Shown here: positions 25,166 to 34,407 of the stretch, in pieces
Layout of the letters: each line of letters opens with the position of its first letter
Position numbering within the stretch: the stretch's first letter is position 1
Assembly: GCF_012932425.1 (NCBI RefSeq)
Contig: NZ_JAAIII010000004.1
Coordinates: 248,001-312,000, forward strand
Length of the DNA stretch: 64,000 nucleotides
Direction: 5' to 3'
Source: Bifidobacterium oedipodis
GTDB lineage: Bacteria; Actinomycetota; Actinomycetes; Actinomycetales; Bifidobacteriaceae
Notes under the pieces: model-generated
Database searches by the model: none
Told to the model about the DNA's origin: nothing
The model's input: only the letters and a program-made list of their open reading frames with translations
Position numbers and translations under genes: made by a program

Positions 25166-26380
25166 ATGGATGTACGACCAATGAACGATTCATCAATAAC
25201 GGCTGAGCAAACCACCAGCCATTCTGTCACCAATACTCTTAACGTCCTAGCAGCACCACCTCATTCTGGTATCGCCGTCGCCGGATCGTCGCCAGACGGC
25301 CGCGCAATACGCGGCGTGACGTTGCAAAGCGGCTCGCTGTCGGCAACCATTATCGAATACGGAGCGCGACTGACCTCGCTTACCGTTCCTAATGCTGATG
25401 GACAACCGACCAACGTGGTGTTAGGACTGCCATCGTTGGATGCGTATCTTGCCGATGATGTGTGCATGGGTGCTGTGATGGGGCGCAACACCAGCCGCAT
25501 CAGTGGCGCGCGATGCGCAATCGACGGCCGCGAATACCAGTTGGCAGACAATGACAACGGCAATAACGCGCACAGCGGGCCACACGGTTTCGAACGCACC
25601 CTGTGGACGATCGATGACGGTTCATTCGACGGCAGCAGTGTCACCCTGCGGTTCATCAGCCCCGACATGAGTCAGGGATTCCCGGGCACGCTCAACACCC
25701 GCGTAACCTACACGCTGACTGACGACGCGTTGGAGATCAGATTCGACGCAATCAGCGATCAAGATACTCTCTGTAATCTCACCTCGCACACGTATTGGAA
25801 TCTCAACGGAGCTACGCGACAATCCTCAATCGCCGACATCACCAATCAGCCAGTCGATGCGATGAACCATATGCTGCACATTGCCGCAGACCGTTACTTC
25901 CCCACCGATGAGGCATTCCTTCCCTATGATGCCGCTCCGGTTGACAGTACGCCTTTTGATTTTCGGCAAGGCCGCAGGCTTCGTGACGCAATCGACGCAT
26001 CGCCGCATAACCGTCAGATAGCTATTGGTCGGGGATATAATCACGCTTTCGATTTCGCCAACACCTACAACGATGCCCATGACAACACCCACGACAGCGA
26101 CCTTCCCCTTGCACCAATGGCGACGCTGACCGGCGAACGTAGCGGCATCACGATGACGTTGAGTTGCGATGCACCTGCGCTGGTGGTGTATTCCGCTGGC
26201 TGGTTCGACCATATTGTCGGACGTGACCAGCAAGTCTACGGCCCGGGTGCTGGCATCGCGTTGGAGCCCGGCTTTGTGCCCAATGCCATTAATAACACCC
26301 ATGGCGGCACGACGCCGTCACCGTTGCTCAAGGCTGGTGAGCACTATCGCATGACGATTCGCTATACATTCCAGTCGTAG
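25166..26380 (+). CDS. galM: Aldose 1-epimerase (galactose mutarotase)
   Basis: A 404-residue galactose mutarotase. It interconverts alpha and beta anomers of aldoses. Key parts are GAVMGRNTSRISGA, NNAHSGPHGFERTLW (substrate His), NLTSHTYWNLNGA (catalytic His) and GIALEPGFVPNAIN (catalytic Glu). It is longer than the usual ~350 residues because of an N-terminal extension of about 45 residues and an insert near 300. No clear ribosome site precedes 25166; ATG at 25181 is an alternative. It stands alone between the HAD gene (divergent) and the DUF5107 gene (convergent). Confidence 0.9.
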   Translation: MDVRPMNDSSITAEQTTSHSVTNTLNVLAAPPHSGIAVAGSSPDGRAIRGVTLQSGSLSATIIEYGARLTSLTVPNADGQPTNVVLGLPSLDAYLADDVCMGAVMGRNTSRISGARCAIDGREYQLADNDNGNNAHSGPHGFERTLWTIDDGSFDGSSVTLRFISPDMSQGFPGTLNTRVTYTLTDDALEIRFDAISDQDTLCNLTSHTYWNLNGATRQSSIADITNQPVDAMNHMLHIAADRYFPTDEAFLPYDAAPVDSTPFDFRQGRRLRDAIDASPHNRQIAIGRGYNHAFDFANTYNDAHDNTHDSDLPLAPMATLTGERSGITMTLSCDAPALVVYSAGWFDHIVGRDQQVYGPGAGIALEPGFVPNAINNTHGGTTPSPLLKAGEHYRMTIRYTFQS

Positions 26381-26411
26381 CCGATCCTGAACAACGATCC
26401 CAGATAACAAT

Positions 26412-26452
26412 GTGGGCGGTGGAAACATCCGAAAGGATGATTCACCGCCCGC
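26412..26452. terminator. Bidirectional hairpin with GAAA tetraloop
   Basis: GTGGGCGGTG at 26412-26422 and CATCC at 26426-26430 pair with GGATG and CACCGCCCGC at 26435-26452, around a GAAA loop. It separates the converging galM and DUF5107 genes. Confidence 0.75.
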
Positions 26453-26490
26453 ATCATGCATTACTCGAATCGGGAACCACGCTCTTAGAA

Positions 26491-29400
26491 CTATCGCAGC
26501 GTGTGGCGGTGTTCGAGTTCGTCGAGGAATAGATTGGCTTGGATATGGCTCGGATCCTCAACGAGGGCTTCGGACAGCAGTTCGCACGCCTTGCCTGTGT
26601 TGCCCAGGCCGATGTTGGCGAGGGCCATCACGTACTCGCAGTGCGTGTGGTTCATTCTGGTGTAGTCCTTGTCGTAGATGAGGAAGTCAGGCAGAGACAC
26701 GGCGAAGTATTCGATGCCGACCTTATCGCCCAAGTGCTGTTCACCGAAGTCGAGCAGACGGTAGAAGCGCGCGTTGGCCGGGCCGGTCTCGCCGAGTGCC
26801 CGGTGCGCCAGCCCCTGGAAGAGGATCATTTCGGCGGGCTGGTCGTTGTAGTACATCGCGCCCTTCACCTCGTCGGGGCCGATGGTCGCCCGACGGAACT
26901 CAGCCGTCGCGGCCTGTTCGTCACCCAACTGGCGTTCGACCACGCCCAGATAGTAGTGCAGGTCGTTGTCCTTCTGCCCTTCGAGCTTGCCTTCGCCCAA
27001 GTTATGCGGATACGTCTGCGCCTCAACCAGCAACTCCTTGGCCCGCACCCAATCCTTGGCGGCCATGGCATCCTTGGCCAGCAGGGTGAGCGCGATGCGA
27101 TACTGCGCGGTGATCTTGCCTTCACCGCCCTCCCATGGGTGGAACCGGCGCTTGCCCATGAGCTCGTAGGCCTTGGCGTGGTTGCCGGTGAGGTTGAGCA
27201 CGGTCAGATACTCGATGGTCAGATCGTCACGGCCCTTGACCACGTCAAGGTGCTGTTCGAATTCCTCCAGTCTGCGCTCGTAGCTCCATCCCAAAGTGCG
27301 GTGCAGCTGGTCGAGTTCGAGGAACACACGTGGATCGGACTCGTCCAAAAGGAACGCCTCCTTCATTTCGGCGAGCGCCTTGCCCGCATCATGCCGCTTG
27401 TTGTAGTAAGCCAGCGACAGGTTGCGGTGCACAGTCGGGAAGGCCGGGTCCGCAGCCTTGCTGCGCTCCCACAATGCGATGGCGGCGTCGAACTGCAGAC
27501 GGTCATAATACAGACAACCGAGATAATACGGAGCCTTGGCCTCAGCACCGAGTTCCATGGCTCGGCGCAGCACGGCGATGTCCTCAAGTTTGTTCGGGAA
27601 GCAGCAGTAGCTGTCGGCTTGTTCGGCCAATGCCGCATATCGTTGCGCCTGATCGTCGTGCCCCAGGATGTCGTGATAGTACGCCTGATAATAGTTCACC
27701 ATGGGATCATGCTGATCAGCATGTGACAGCACGCCCAGCGCCTCGTCCCATGCACCGAACGACGCGTATTCGCGGGCTGTTTTGAGGTAATTCTGCGCGA
27801 AACCACGCATCAACGCGAACACTCGCTCGTCCCCGTTCGTCAGGAACTGCTCGTAGCCAGAGACGAAATCGAACACATCAGCGGCAAGATTCTCAGCAAG
27901 CTGGGCACCGGCCTCTTGAGAACGCCCCAGCATGCGCAACAGGTAGGCTTTGAGACCACGGGCGCGCATATTCTTGGCGTTCCTCACCAAACCACGCTCC
28001 ACATAGTCGAGCGCCTCAGTCCATGCGCCACGTTTGGCGGCGAGCGCGGCCATATGATAGTAGGCCGTCTCCTGCTGAGCGCCGTCCCATATGGCTTTGT
28101 AGAACGCATCGAATGCTTCATTGTCATTGCCGAGGAAGCGTTCGGCCAAACCGAGGTTGCAGTATGCTGCGGAATCGTAGGGGTTGGGGTTGCGCCAGGT
28201 CAGCCGTTCGATCGCCCGCTCGAAATGCTCCTTGGCTGTGTCGAATACGCCGCGGCGCATAAGCAGCAGACCATAGGCGTTGTTGATGCGTGCGTCGCCG
28301 GGATCGCGTTTGAGGCCTTCCAGATAGTAGGGGTCGGGCAGATACGTCGCGTGACGGTACTGTTCCAGATGCTGCGCGGTGAGGAACAGTTCCTCGTTGG
28401 TGGCGATGTCTGCGGGTGCGGCGGCGGCCTGCGCGGGCTCGGGTAGTTTGTCGATCTTCTCTGGTTGCGGTGTGTAGTGCACCAACGTGCGCCCGGTTTC
28501 AAGGTCACGAACGCTGACAGTGATCAGAGTCGCTTCGATGCCGTCTGTGTCGAATTCGAAGCGCTGGACATCGACCGGTGAGAGGAGTACGTTTTTTTCG
28601 AACAGCACGCGTTCAGATGTCTCACTCACTCCCGGCGCACCGGCACCGTTCTTATCGGAAGCACTCACTGTGATACGAGCATGCTCAAACAGCTGCGTGG
28701 CGTATACGGTGACGCGTCCCTGTCCGGCGGTTAGTCCCTCGCCGTCGACGCCCTCGCGCTCCCCCGCGGCCTTCGCCGGATCCACCGGACCGAACTCGAG
28801 ATTCACCGCGGCATCAAGCGTGGCATTCTTGACCAATCCCACGCCCTTGTACGGCATGAAGTACTGCGTGAACTTCTTCGACTCGAACGGCTTGAGCCAG
28901 GTGAAATCGGGCTGGTTATCGGTGTACACGCCGGTCATAAGCTCCGCATACGGGCCATTCTCGTCCGTGAGGTTCCTGTCCCATGCCTGGCCGAAATCAC
29001 CGCAGCCCCACACCCACTGCTTCTTGCCCGGGCTGATGTGATGGTCGGCGTAATGCAGGATGCCCGCGCCCACGCCGAAATCATAGCCGCCCACGAAATC
29101 GTACTCGCTACCGGCCGCCATGTAGGAGGTCGGCACCGGCACATTCTTGTAGCGCCCGATATCCACACCCTCGGAATAGTCGTGCTTGTAATACGTGCCC
29201 GTGGCGATCGGATAACGGGAGACGTCGCGCTTGCCGTGATCCATCACGGCGGTCACGTCCGGCGGCATGACGGTGCGCGTGTGCTCGTTGACCGGCACGG
29301 CCGGGTTGGCCCACCACAGGAAGGTCTGCGGGAAACTGGTGCCGTTGTACAGATCGCCGGTGATCTCAATGTATGCCTTGCCCGGATGCAGCGCGATGGT

Positions 29401-29886
29401 GGTGACGACCTCGGTGCCGTGGATCTGGTCGACGTCATGGCACTGCACGCCCCTGCCGCCATCAGGCAAATCAACCAATTGGTAGTCCACCGGCATGTAC
29501 GTGGTCGGACGGTGGTGCTGTGGCCAGTTGAACTCGATGCCACCGGAGATCCACGGGCCGGTCAGGCCGACCAGCGCCGGCTTGATCACATCATTGCGGT
29601 ACACGAAGTCGTAGCCGTTGGTCTTGTCCCTCGCATACTGGATGCGACCGCCCAGTTCGGGCAGCACCGTCACCTCAAGATACTCGTTCTCGATAATGAC
29701 CGCCTTGTATTGCTTGTCGGTTTTCTCGTCTTTGATGGACTCGATCACCGGATACGGATACACCTTGCCCGTCGAGCCTTGGTAGACACGCTTCTCAATG
29801 AACTGAGGGTTCTTATCCGGCGCCCCGATCTCATAGGTGGGAATGGTGATGACGGTGTCGCTGACACTTACATCCGACTGACGCAT
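26491..29886 (-). CDS. DUF5107 protein with TPR repeats
   Basis: A 1131-residue protein. Residues 1-400 form a DUF5107 domain, probably of galactose-mutarotase-like fold (ENEYLEVTVLPELGGRIQYARDKTNGYDFVYRN; GLTGPWISGGIEFNWPQHHRPTTY). From about 490 to the end is a long array of TPR helices (INNAYGLLLMRRGVFDTAKEHFERAIERL; YHMAALAAKRGAWTEALDYVERGLV). There is no signal peptide. Members are found in carbohydrate loci and may bind or act on sugars, but no activity is assigned. AAGGAGT lies 5 bp before the ATG at 29886. It is divergent from an AraC regulator, which probably controls it. Confidence 0.8.
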   Translation of the reverse strand: MRQSDVSVSDTVITIPTYEIGAPDKNPQFIEKRVYQGSTGKVYPYPVIESIKDEKTDKQYKAVIIENEYLEVTVLPELGGRIQYARDKTNGYDFVYRNDVIKPALVGLTGPWISGGIEFNWPQHHRPTTYMPVDYQLVDLPDGGRGVQCHDVDQIHGTEVVTTIALHPGKAYIEITGDLYNGTSFPQTFLWWANPAVPVNEHTRTVMPPDVTAVMDHGKRDVSRYPIATGTYYKHDYSEGVDIGRYKNVPVPTSYMAAGSEYDFVGGYDFGVGAGILHYADHHISPGKKQWVWGCGDFGQAWDRNLTDENGPYAELMTGVYTDNQPDFTWLKPFESKKFTQYFMPYKGVGLVKNATLDAAVNLEFGPVDPAKAAGEREGVDGEGLTAGQGRVTVYATQLFEHARITVSASDKNGAGAPGVSETSERVLFEKNVLLSPVDVQRFEFDTDGIEATLITVSVRDLETGRTLVHYTPQPEKIDKLPEPAQAAAAPADIATNEELFLTAQHLEQYRHATYLPDPYYLEGLKRDPGDARINNAYGLLLMRRGVFDTAKEHFERAIERLTWRNPNPYDSAAYCNLGLAERFLGNDNEAFDAFYKAIWDGAQQETAYYHMAALAAKRGAWTEALDYVERGLVRNAKNMRARGLKAYLLRMLGRSQEAGAQLAENLAADVFDFVSGYEQFLTNGDERVFALMRGFAQNYLKTAREYASFGAWDEALGVLSHADQHDPMVNYYQAYYHDILGHDDQAQRYAALAEQADSYCCFPNKLEDIAVLRRAMELGAEAKAPYYLGCLYYDRLQFDAAIALWERSKAADPAFPTVHRNLSLAYYNKRHDAGKALAEMKEAFLLDESDPRVFLELDQLHRTLGWSYERRLEEFEQHLDVVKGRDDLTIEYLTVLNLTGNHAKAYELMGKRRFHPWEGGEGKITAQYRIALTLLAKDAMAAKDWVRAKELLVEAQTYPHNLGEGKLEGQKDNDLHYYLGVVERQLGDEQAATAEFRRATIGPDEVKGAMYYNDQPAEMILFQGLAHRALGETGPANARFYRLLDFGEQHLGDKVGIEYFAVSLPDFLIYDKDYTRMNHTHCEYVMALANIGLGNTGKACELLSEALVEDPSHIQANLFLDELEHRHTLR

Positions 29887-30041
29887 ATGCACTCCTTGCT
29901 TGCCTTGCCAACACAACTTCTATGTTGATTTCCTTCACCAGCTTATATGCGTATATCATTGCAATACCTTGTATCTTTGCGCTATCATTAATAAAAATTG
30001 CTATTCAGCCTATTCTTTGTCACATTCAAGGAGCAAGCGGC

Positions 30042-30917
30042 ATGAAACCTGCGGAACGCAATATCATCGATGAGGATTCTGACTTCTTTATCTATACTCC
30101 CAGCATGATGGCGAGGCACGCGTTGCTCTACCCGCTGCGCGTAGGGCATTTCCATTACCAGGCCGGCTATCGTCAGTCACGTCGTTCATTTGACAGTTTT
30201 CTCGTGATGACCATCATTCGCGGCACGGCCACCATTACCGTCAGTTCTGGAACATTCACCGCACGATCCGGTCAATTCGTATTAATCGATTGCTATGCGC
30301 CGCACGCTTATTCATTCCCTACGGATAGCGAGGTGCTGTGGCTGCATTTCGATGGCGTCAACGCGCGCGGATATTTCGATCTCATCACGCAACACTCTCC
30401 CGTCATCACACTGCGCGACGCAACATATGCCGCTACACGGTTGAATCGCCTGTATCGCATATTCGAGCAATCTCAGCCCATTACGGAGCCCACGTTGGCC
30501 AAACTCATTACCGACGTGCTTACGGCCTGCGCAATCGCTGCAAGCACCGCATCATCAGACGACCGCGATGACGCTCCGCAATCCGCGGTATTCGAAGACG
30601 TTCTTGCCTATATCACAGCGCATCTGTCCGAACCGTTGCCAGTTCAGGAACTTGCCGCTCAGGCGTTCATGAGTGAATATCATTTCATCCGGGCATTCAA
30701 GAAGAACGTCGGGTACACGCCGCACGCCTACATCATGGATGCGCGCGTCAACGCTGCGAAATACATGCTCGCCAATTCCGATGCATCACTGCAACGTATC
30801 TGTGCCGATTGCGGATTCTCCGCACCAAGCGCATTGTGTGCCGCGTTCAAACGCAGCACGGGCATCACTCCTATGCAATTTCGGCAACAGTCAAAGCATG
30901 GCGAAAACAATAATTAG
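30042..30917 (+). CDS. AraC-family transcriptional regulator
   Basis: A 291-residue regulator. Residues 40-110 form a cupin-like sensor (VMTIIRGTATITVSSGTFTARSGQFVLIDCYAPHAY), and residues 190-285 carry the two helix-turn-helix motifs (LPVQELAAQAFMSEYHFIRAFKKNVGYTPHAYIMDARV; LQRICADCGFSAPSALCAAFKRSTGITPMQFR). The ATG at 30042 follows AAGGAG. It is divergent from the DUF5107 gene with 155 bp between them, so that gene is the most likely target. The sugar it senses is unknown. The next gene on the other strand is a broken fragment. Confidence 0.9.
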   Translation: MKPAERNIIDEDSDFFIYTPSMMARHALLYPLRVGHFHYQAGYRQSRRSFDSFLVMTIIRGTATITVSSGTFTARSGQFVLIDCYAPHAYSFPTDSEVLWLHFDGVNARGYFDLITQHSPVITLRDATYAATRLNRLYRIFEQSQPITEPTLAKLITDVLTACAIAASTASSDDRDDAPQSAVFEDVLAYITAHLSEPLPVQELAAQAFMSEYHFIRAFKKNVGYTPHAYIMDARVNAAKYMLANSDASLQRICADCGFSAPSALCAAFKRSTGITPMQFRQQSKHGENNN

Positions 30918-30950
30918 TATCAATGCAACACGTTCTGACGGTGCAGTCAG

Positions 30951-31292
30951 CTATCGTTTCAACCAATCAGCTGCGCTCACTACCCGGATACCATTCGATT
31001 GAAAACTATCGGCCACCCGCGCCACGACGTACCGTTCGTTTGCCGGCACACTGAGCTGTTCACCCACCGTGCCAAGGCTCTTCGCGAAACGGTCATGATA
31101 GGTCTGACCGGATTTAATTTCAATTATCTGCGGATGATGCATATCCGTGTAGTCAAAAAGATCCACCTCGATCTTGCTGTCATCACGGTAGAACATGAGT
31201 CGGGGATCATGCCCTTCATTGAAATGTCGTTTCATAGTTTCGGCGACGATCAGATTCTCGAATACCATGCTCAGATGAGGCGAAACAAGCAA
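30951..31292 (-). pseudogene. C-terminal remnant of a DUF4143-type ATPase
   Basis: About 113 codons match the end of AAA_14/DUF4143 proteins: VFENLIVAETMKRHF, LMFYRDDSKIEVDLFDY and IIEIKSGQTYHDRFAKSL form the PD-(D/E)XK-like tail. The ATPase domain that should come first (about 270 residues with Walker motifs) is absent, and the only in-frame start is TTG without a good ribosome site. I read it as a truncated relic. The upstream border near 31300 runs into the regulatory region of the next GH51 gene. Confidence 0.7.
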
Positions 31293-31370
31293 ATCCTCAA
31301 TAAGTAGAAATTACCATAATCCGCAAGTACGGATTACCAAAATCTGCAAGTATCATTGAGAACGTCAATG

Positions 31371-31544
31371 ATTGCAACGGTTTTCAACCAATGCTAAAAG
31401 AGGGCGCATCCTCACGGATGTGTCATCGCCTCGCATCCCGCTGCCCCAACAGTAACCGATTTCTACAATATATCAAAACACAACATGTAATATCACAATA
31501 ATGCTGATATTATTGGGCTTATAACAACAGTAAACAGTTACCTT
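31371..31544. promoter_or_regulatory. Three LacI-type operators before GH51
   Basis: ATTGCAACGGTTTTCAAC (31371-31388), ACAGTAACCGATTTCTAC (31449-31466) and ACAGTAAACAGTTACCTT (31527-31544) resemble the locus palindrome ATAGTAACCGTTTTCTAT. Spacings are 78 bp each (start to start), which would let bound dimers face the same side or loop. The surrounding sequence is AT-rich. Confidence 0.55.
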
Positions 31545-31579
31545 TCTTATTGCTATACCCTCACAAGCAAAGGATCACC

Positions 31580-33979
31580 ATGACCAATGAAGTCCCAGCA
31601 TCCGCAATCCCCTTATCAGTCACGCTCAATCCTGCTGACAGACGCAACATCAGCACCGATTTGTGGGGAATCTTCTTCGAGGACATCAACTACGCCGCCG
31701 ACGGCGGCATCATGAGCGAACTCGTGCAAAACGGGGCATTCGAGTACCGCCGCGAGGATTCGATTAATTGGCGCAGCTACACCAGCTGGAACAAGTCCAT
31801 TCCCGACGGATCGGTTGCAGCATTCAGCCTATCCACCACGGATCCGCTTGCCCAAGAGAACCCACACTACGCCGTCATTGAGGTCGAACATGGCTCGGCA
31901 TCACTGACCAATCTCGGCTTCGACGGTATGGCATTCCGCCGCGGCAAGGACTACGCCTTCTCGATCTGGACGCGCAATGCTTCCCCTGGTGCCATGCCAA
32001 TGTCGCTAAACGTTGAATTGCTCGGCGACGGCGGCATTGTCATCGCCGCTACCTCACTATCCATCGCGAACCGCCAATGGACGCAACTGCATGCAACGCT
32101 CACGGCCGGCGCCGATGCCTCGCAGGGCCGGCTACGTCTTGTCTTCGCAGGCGAAGGCACCGCCCACATCGACTTCGTGTCACTTGAACCGACTGAAACG
32201 TTCCGCGGACTGCAGCATTTCCGCCCTGATCTTGTCAAAGCACTGGCCGATCTCAAACCGGCATTCGTGCGATTCCCCGGCGGTTGCATCGTGCATGGCA
32301 AAGGCTATGAGAACATGTACCACTGGAATCGCACAGTGGGCCCGGTGGAGCACAGACCCCACCAATTCAACAGCTGGGGCTACCATCAGAGCTTCCGCCT
32401 GGGCTATTACGAGTATTTCCGTCTATGTGAGACCATCGGAGCGAAACCACTGCCCATTGTTGCCGCCGCGGTTAGCTGCCAATTCAGCGATCAAGGCCCT
32501 GTCCCTGTTCCTCAAAGCGAAATGCAGGACTACATCGACGAAGTGCTGGACTTGATCGAATTCGCCAATGGTCCGACAGATTCCCATTGGGGCAGAATTC
32601 GCGCTGAGATGGGTCATCCCGAACCTTTCGGATTGACAATGCTGGGTCTGGGCAACGAGGATGCCATTAACGACGTCTTTGAACGTAGGTTCCGCCAGCT
32701 GTATCAGGCGGTGACAGCAGCCCACCCGGAGATCACCATCGTGGGCACCGTCGGGCCGGCTCCGTCAGGACATGATTTTGATGAGGGATGGCGGTTCATG
32801 CGCGAACTTCATGTGCCGATCGTGGACGAGCACGCCTATCAGTCACCGAGCTGGTGGTTCCAGAACCTCGACCATTATGACCATGTCGATCGCAAGGGGC
32901 CGAAGGTGTATTTCGGCGAGTATTCAGCCAACGTCTGGAACGCGCACCCGCTGGTCGGCGCACTGGGCGAGGCCGCGTTCATGGCGAATATGGAACGCAA
33001 CGGCGACGCCGTAGCCATGTCGTCCTATGCGCCTCTGTTCTGCAACATCAATCATGCCCAATGGAAGCCGGATCTTATCTATTTTGACAACAAAACCGTG
33101 CGTCTGCCCTACAGCTACTGGGTGCAACACATGTTCTCGACCACAACCTGCGATGAAGCATATCCGGTGAATGTCGCCGGAAATACCACCGTGCGGCGAG
33201 ATCTGAGCGATCGGATCCGACTAAATTTCCGCACCAACAGGGCCGACGTCGACATCACCGACATCACATTCTGCAATGATGAGACAGGCGACACCATTCC
33301 CCTATGCGATGTGCATCTGCGCGGCAGCGATGTGGCGACAGCATTGGATACTGTAGCGGAACGCTACACACTGCGCATGCATGCGTCTTGGAAACACGTC
33401 GCTTGGGGTTTCTCTCTGCAATTTGGTGATTTTGGAGATTTCAAGGACTCCAACGAGATTAACTTCGGTCGCGGAGGCTCCCGCTTGCGCGTGATTCGTG
33501 ACGGCAGCGGATACTCGCTGGGTGAATATCAAGGCCCAGTCACCGCCCAATTGGATGATGGGAATGAATGGGACATCGAAGTTCGTGTCGCCGATCGCGG
33601 GCGTTCCCTGTCTCTATTCGTCAACGGGCAACTGCTGGCAAGCGGCCAAGAGAATCCGGACGAGCCACGGCGCATTATCACCGTGGCACGCGACTCGGCT
33701 GCGCGGAACACCTATGTGCGCGTGATCAACGGCTCGTCCGCCCCGCTTGATATCGATGTCTCCGATGTGCTGGGTGCACTGCATATCGATGGGCAGAGCG
33801 CCCGGAACGCAGCCATTGACGTGCTGGCCGGTGACGATCCGTATGCCGGAGCAATGTTCGAAAACTCCCCCACCATGCCGAGCACCCATGCGTTAGACCT
33901 TTCCGATGGCCTATTTGAGGTGCCTGCCTGGAGCCTGTGCGTGGTGACTCTGCCGGAGCAGACAACATCGCGCGAATAG
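31580..33979 (+). CDS. GH51-family alpha-L-arabinofuranosidase (large form, paralogue)
   Basis: A 799-residue paralogue of the enzyme at 18971-21319, with the same order: start STDLWGIFFEDINYAADGG, CBM4-like sandwich at about 55-205, barrel with acid/base Glu360 (GLGNEDA) and nucleophile Glu447 (YFGEYSAN), concanavalin-like insert near 600-720 and C-terminal sandwich. No signal peptide. AAAGGA supports the ATG at 31580. Sequence differs enough from the paralogue (for example SPSWWFQNLDHYDHVDRKG) to suggest a different linkage preference. Three LacI-type operators lie upstream and a strong hairpin follows. Confidence 0.9.
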   Translation: MTNEVPASAIPLSVTLNPADRRNISTDLWGIFFEDINYAADGGIMSELVQNGAFEYRREDSINWRSYTSWNKSIPDGSVAAFSLSTTDPLAQENPHYAVIEVEHGSASLTNLGFDGMAFRRGKDYAFSIWTRNASPGAMPMSLNVELLGDGGIVIAATSLSIANRQWTQLHATLTAGADASQGRLRLVFAGEGTAHIDFVSLEPTETFRGLQHFRPDLVKALADLKPAFVRFPGGCIVHGKGYENMYHWNRTVGPVEHRPHQFNSWGYHQSFRLGYYEYFRLCETIGAKPLPIVAAAVSCQFSDQGPVPVPQSEMQDYIDEVLDLIEFANGPTDSHWGRIRAEMGHPEPFGLTMLGLGNEDAINDVFERRFRQLYQAVTAAHPEITIVGTVGPAPSGHDFDEGWRFMRELHVPIVDEHAYQSPSWWFQNLDHYDHVDRKGPKVYFGEYSANVWNAHPLVGALGEAAFMANMERNGDAVAMSSYAPLFCNINHAQWKPDLIYFDNKTVRLPYSYWVQHMFSTTTCDEAYPVNVAGNTTVRRDLSDRIRLNFRTNRADVDITDITFCNDETGDTIPLCDVHLRGSDVATALDTVAERYTLRMHASWKHVAWGFSLQFGDFGDFKDSNEINFGRGGSRLRVIRDGSGYSLGEYQGPVTAQLDDGNEWDIEVRVADRGRSLSLFVNGQLLASGQENPDEPRRIITVARDSAARNTYVRVINGSSAPLDIDVSDVLGALHIDGQSARNAAIDVLAGDDPYAGAMFENSPTMPSTHALDLSDGLFEVPAWSLCVVTLPEQTTSRE

Positions 33980-33994
33980 CGACAAATGTACAAA

Positions 33995-34036
33995 CAGTTG
34001 CGCCCGTCACATCGAATGATATGACGGGCGCAACTG
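33995..34036. terminator. Terminator hairpin after GH51
   Basis: Perfect 15-bp stem CAGTTGCGCCCGTCA (33995-34009) with its complement at 34022-34036. It ends the GH51 gene and also faces the GH51 relic on the other strand. Confidence 0.75.
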
Positions 34037-34060
34037 GTATGACGCGAATTTTCCTTGCAA

Positions 34061-34393
34061 TCAGTCCTTGATGGTGATGATGGAGAAGCTCCATGGCTCC
34101 GCTTGGACAACACCTTGGCAAGCACTCAGGTCAAGCGCACACTGTTGAGGCTGCTCAGGGTGACATGAGGCTGGTCGCGCGGGCCCAGATGCACGCTTAC
34201 CGCGGGCACGCCACCACCATGCCGCATATGCATGCGTACGGTGAAATCCTCAGCCTTCAAACCAAGACCACAGTCGATCGGCTCGCCCGATTGCGAACAT
34301 ACCCACATGGGAAACGCATATTCCTCCCCCGGCTGTGAACGTCATGCCATCCCAGCCGGCGTTGCTCAGGTATGCCGGCACCCATTATGGCCG
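34061..34393 (-). pseudogene. Decayed GH51 remnant
   Basis: The reverse strand still reads VPAYLSNAGWDGMTFTAG, then in another frame EEYAFPMWVCSQSGEPIDCG, then DLSACQGVVQAEPWSFSI to a stop. The first two match the CBM4-like region of the GH51 enzyme at 18971 (WLTNDGFDGMTFTAGEQYTF), and the last matches its extreme C-terminus (DLSAGSYVADPWSFSILTVQ). The barrel between them is gone. So a third large GH51 gene once stood here, on the strand of lacI, and lost most of its length by deletion plus frameshift. Confidence 0.75.
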
Positions 34394-34407
34394 AATTCTT
34401 GTGTGAC

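Noticed and set aside
30951..31292. Part of an insertion sequence
   Set aside because: No transposase motif or terminal repeats; the residues match the tail of a DUF4143 ATPase.
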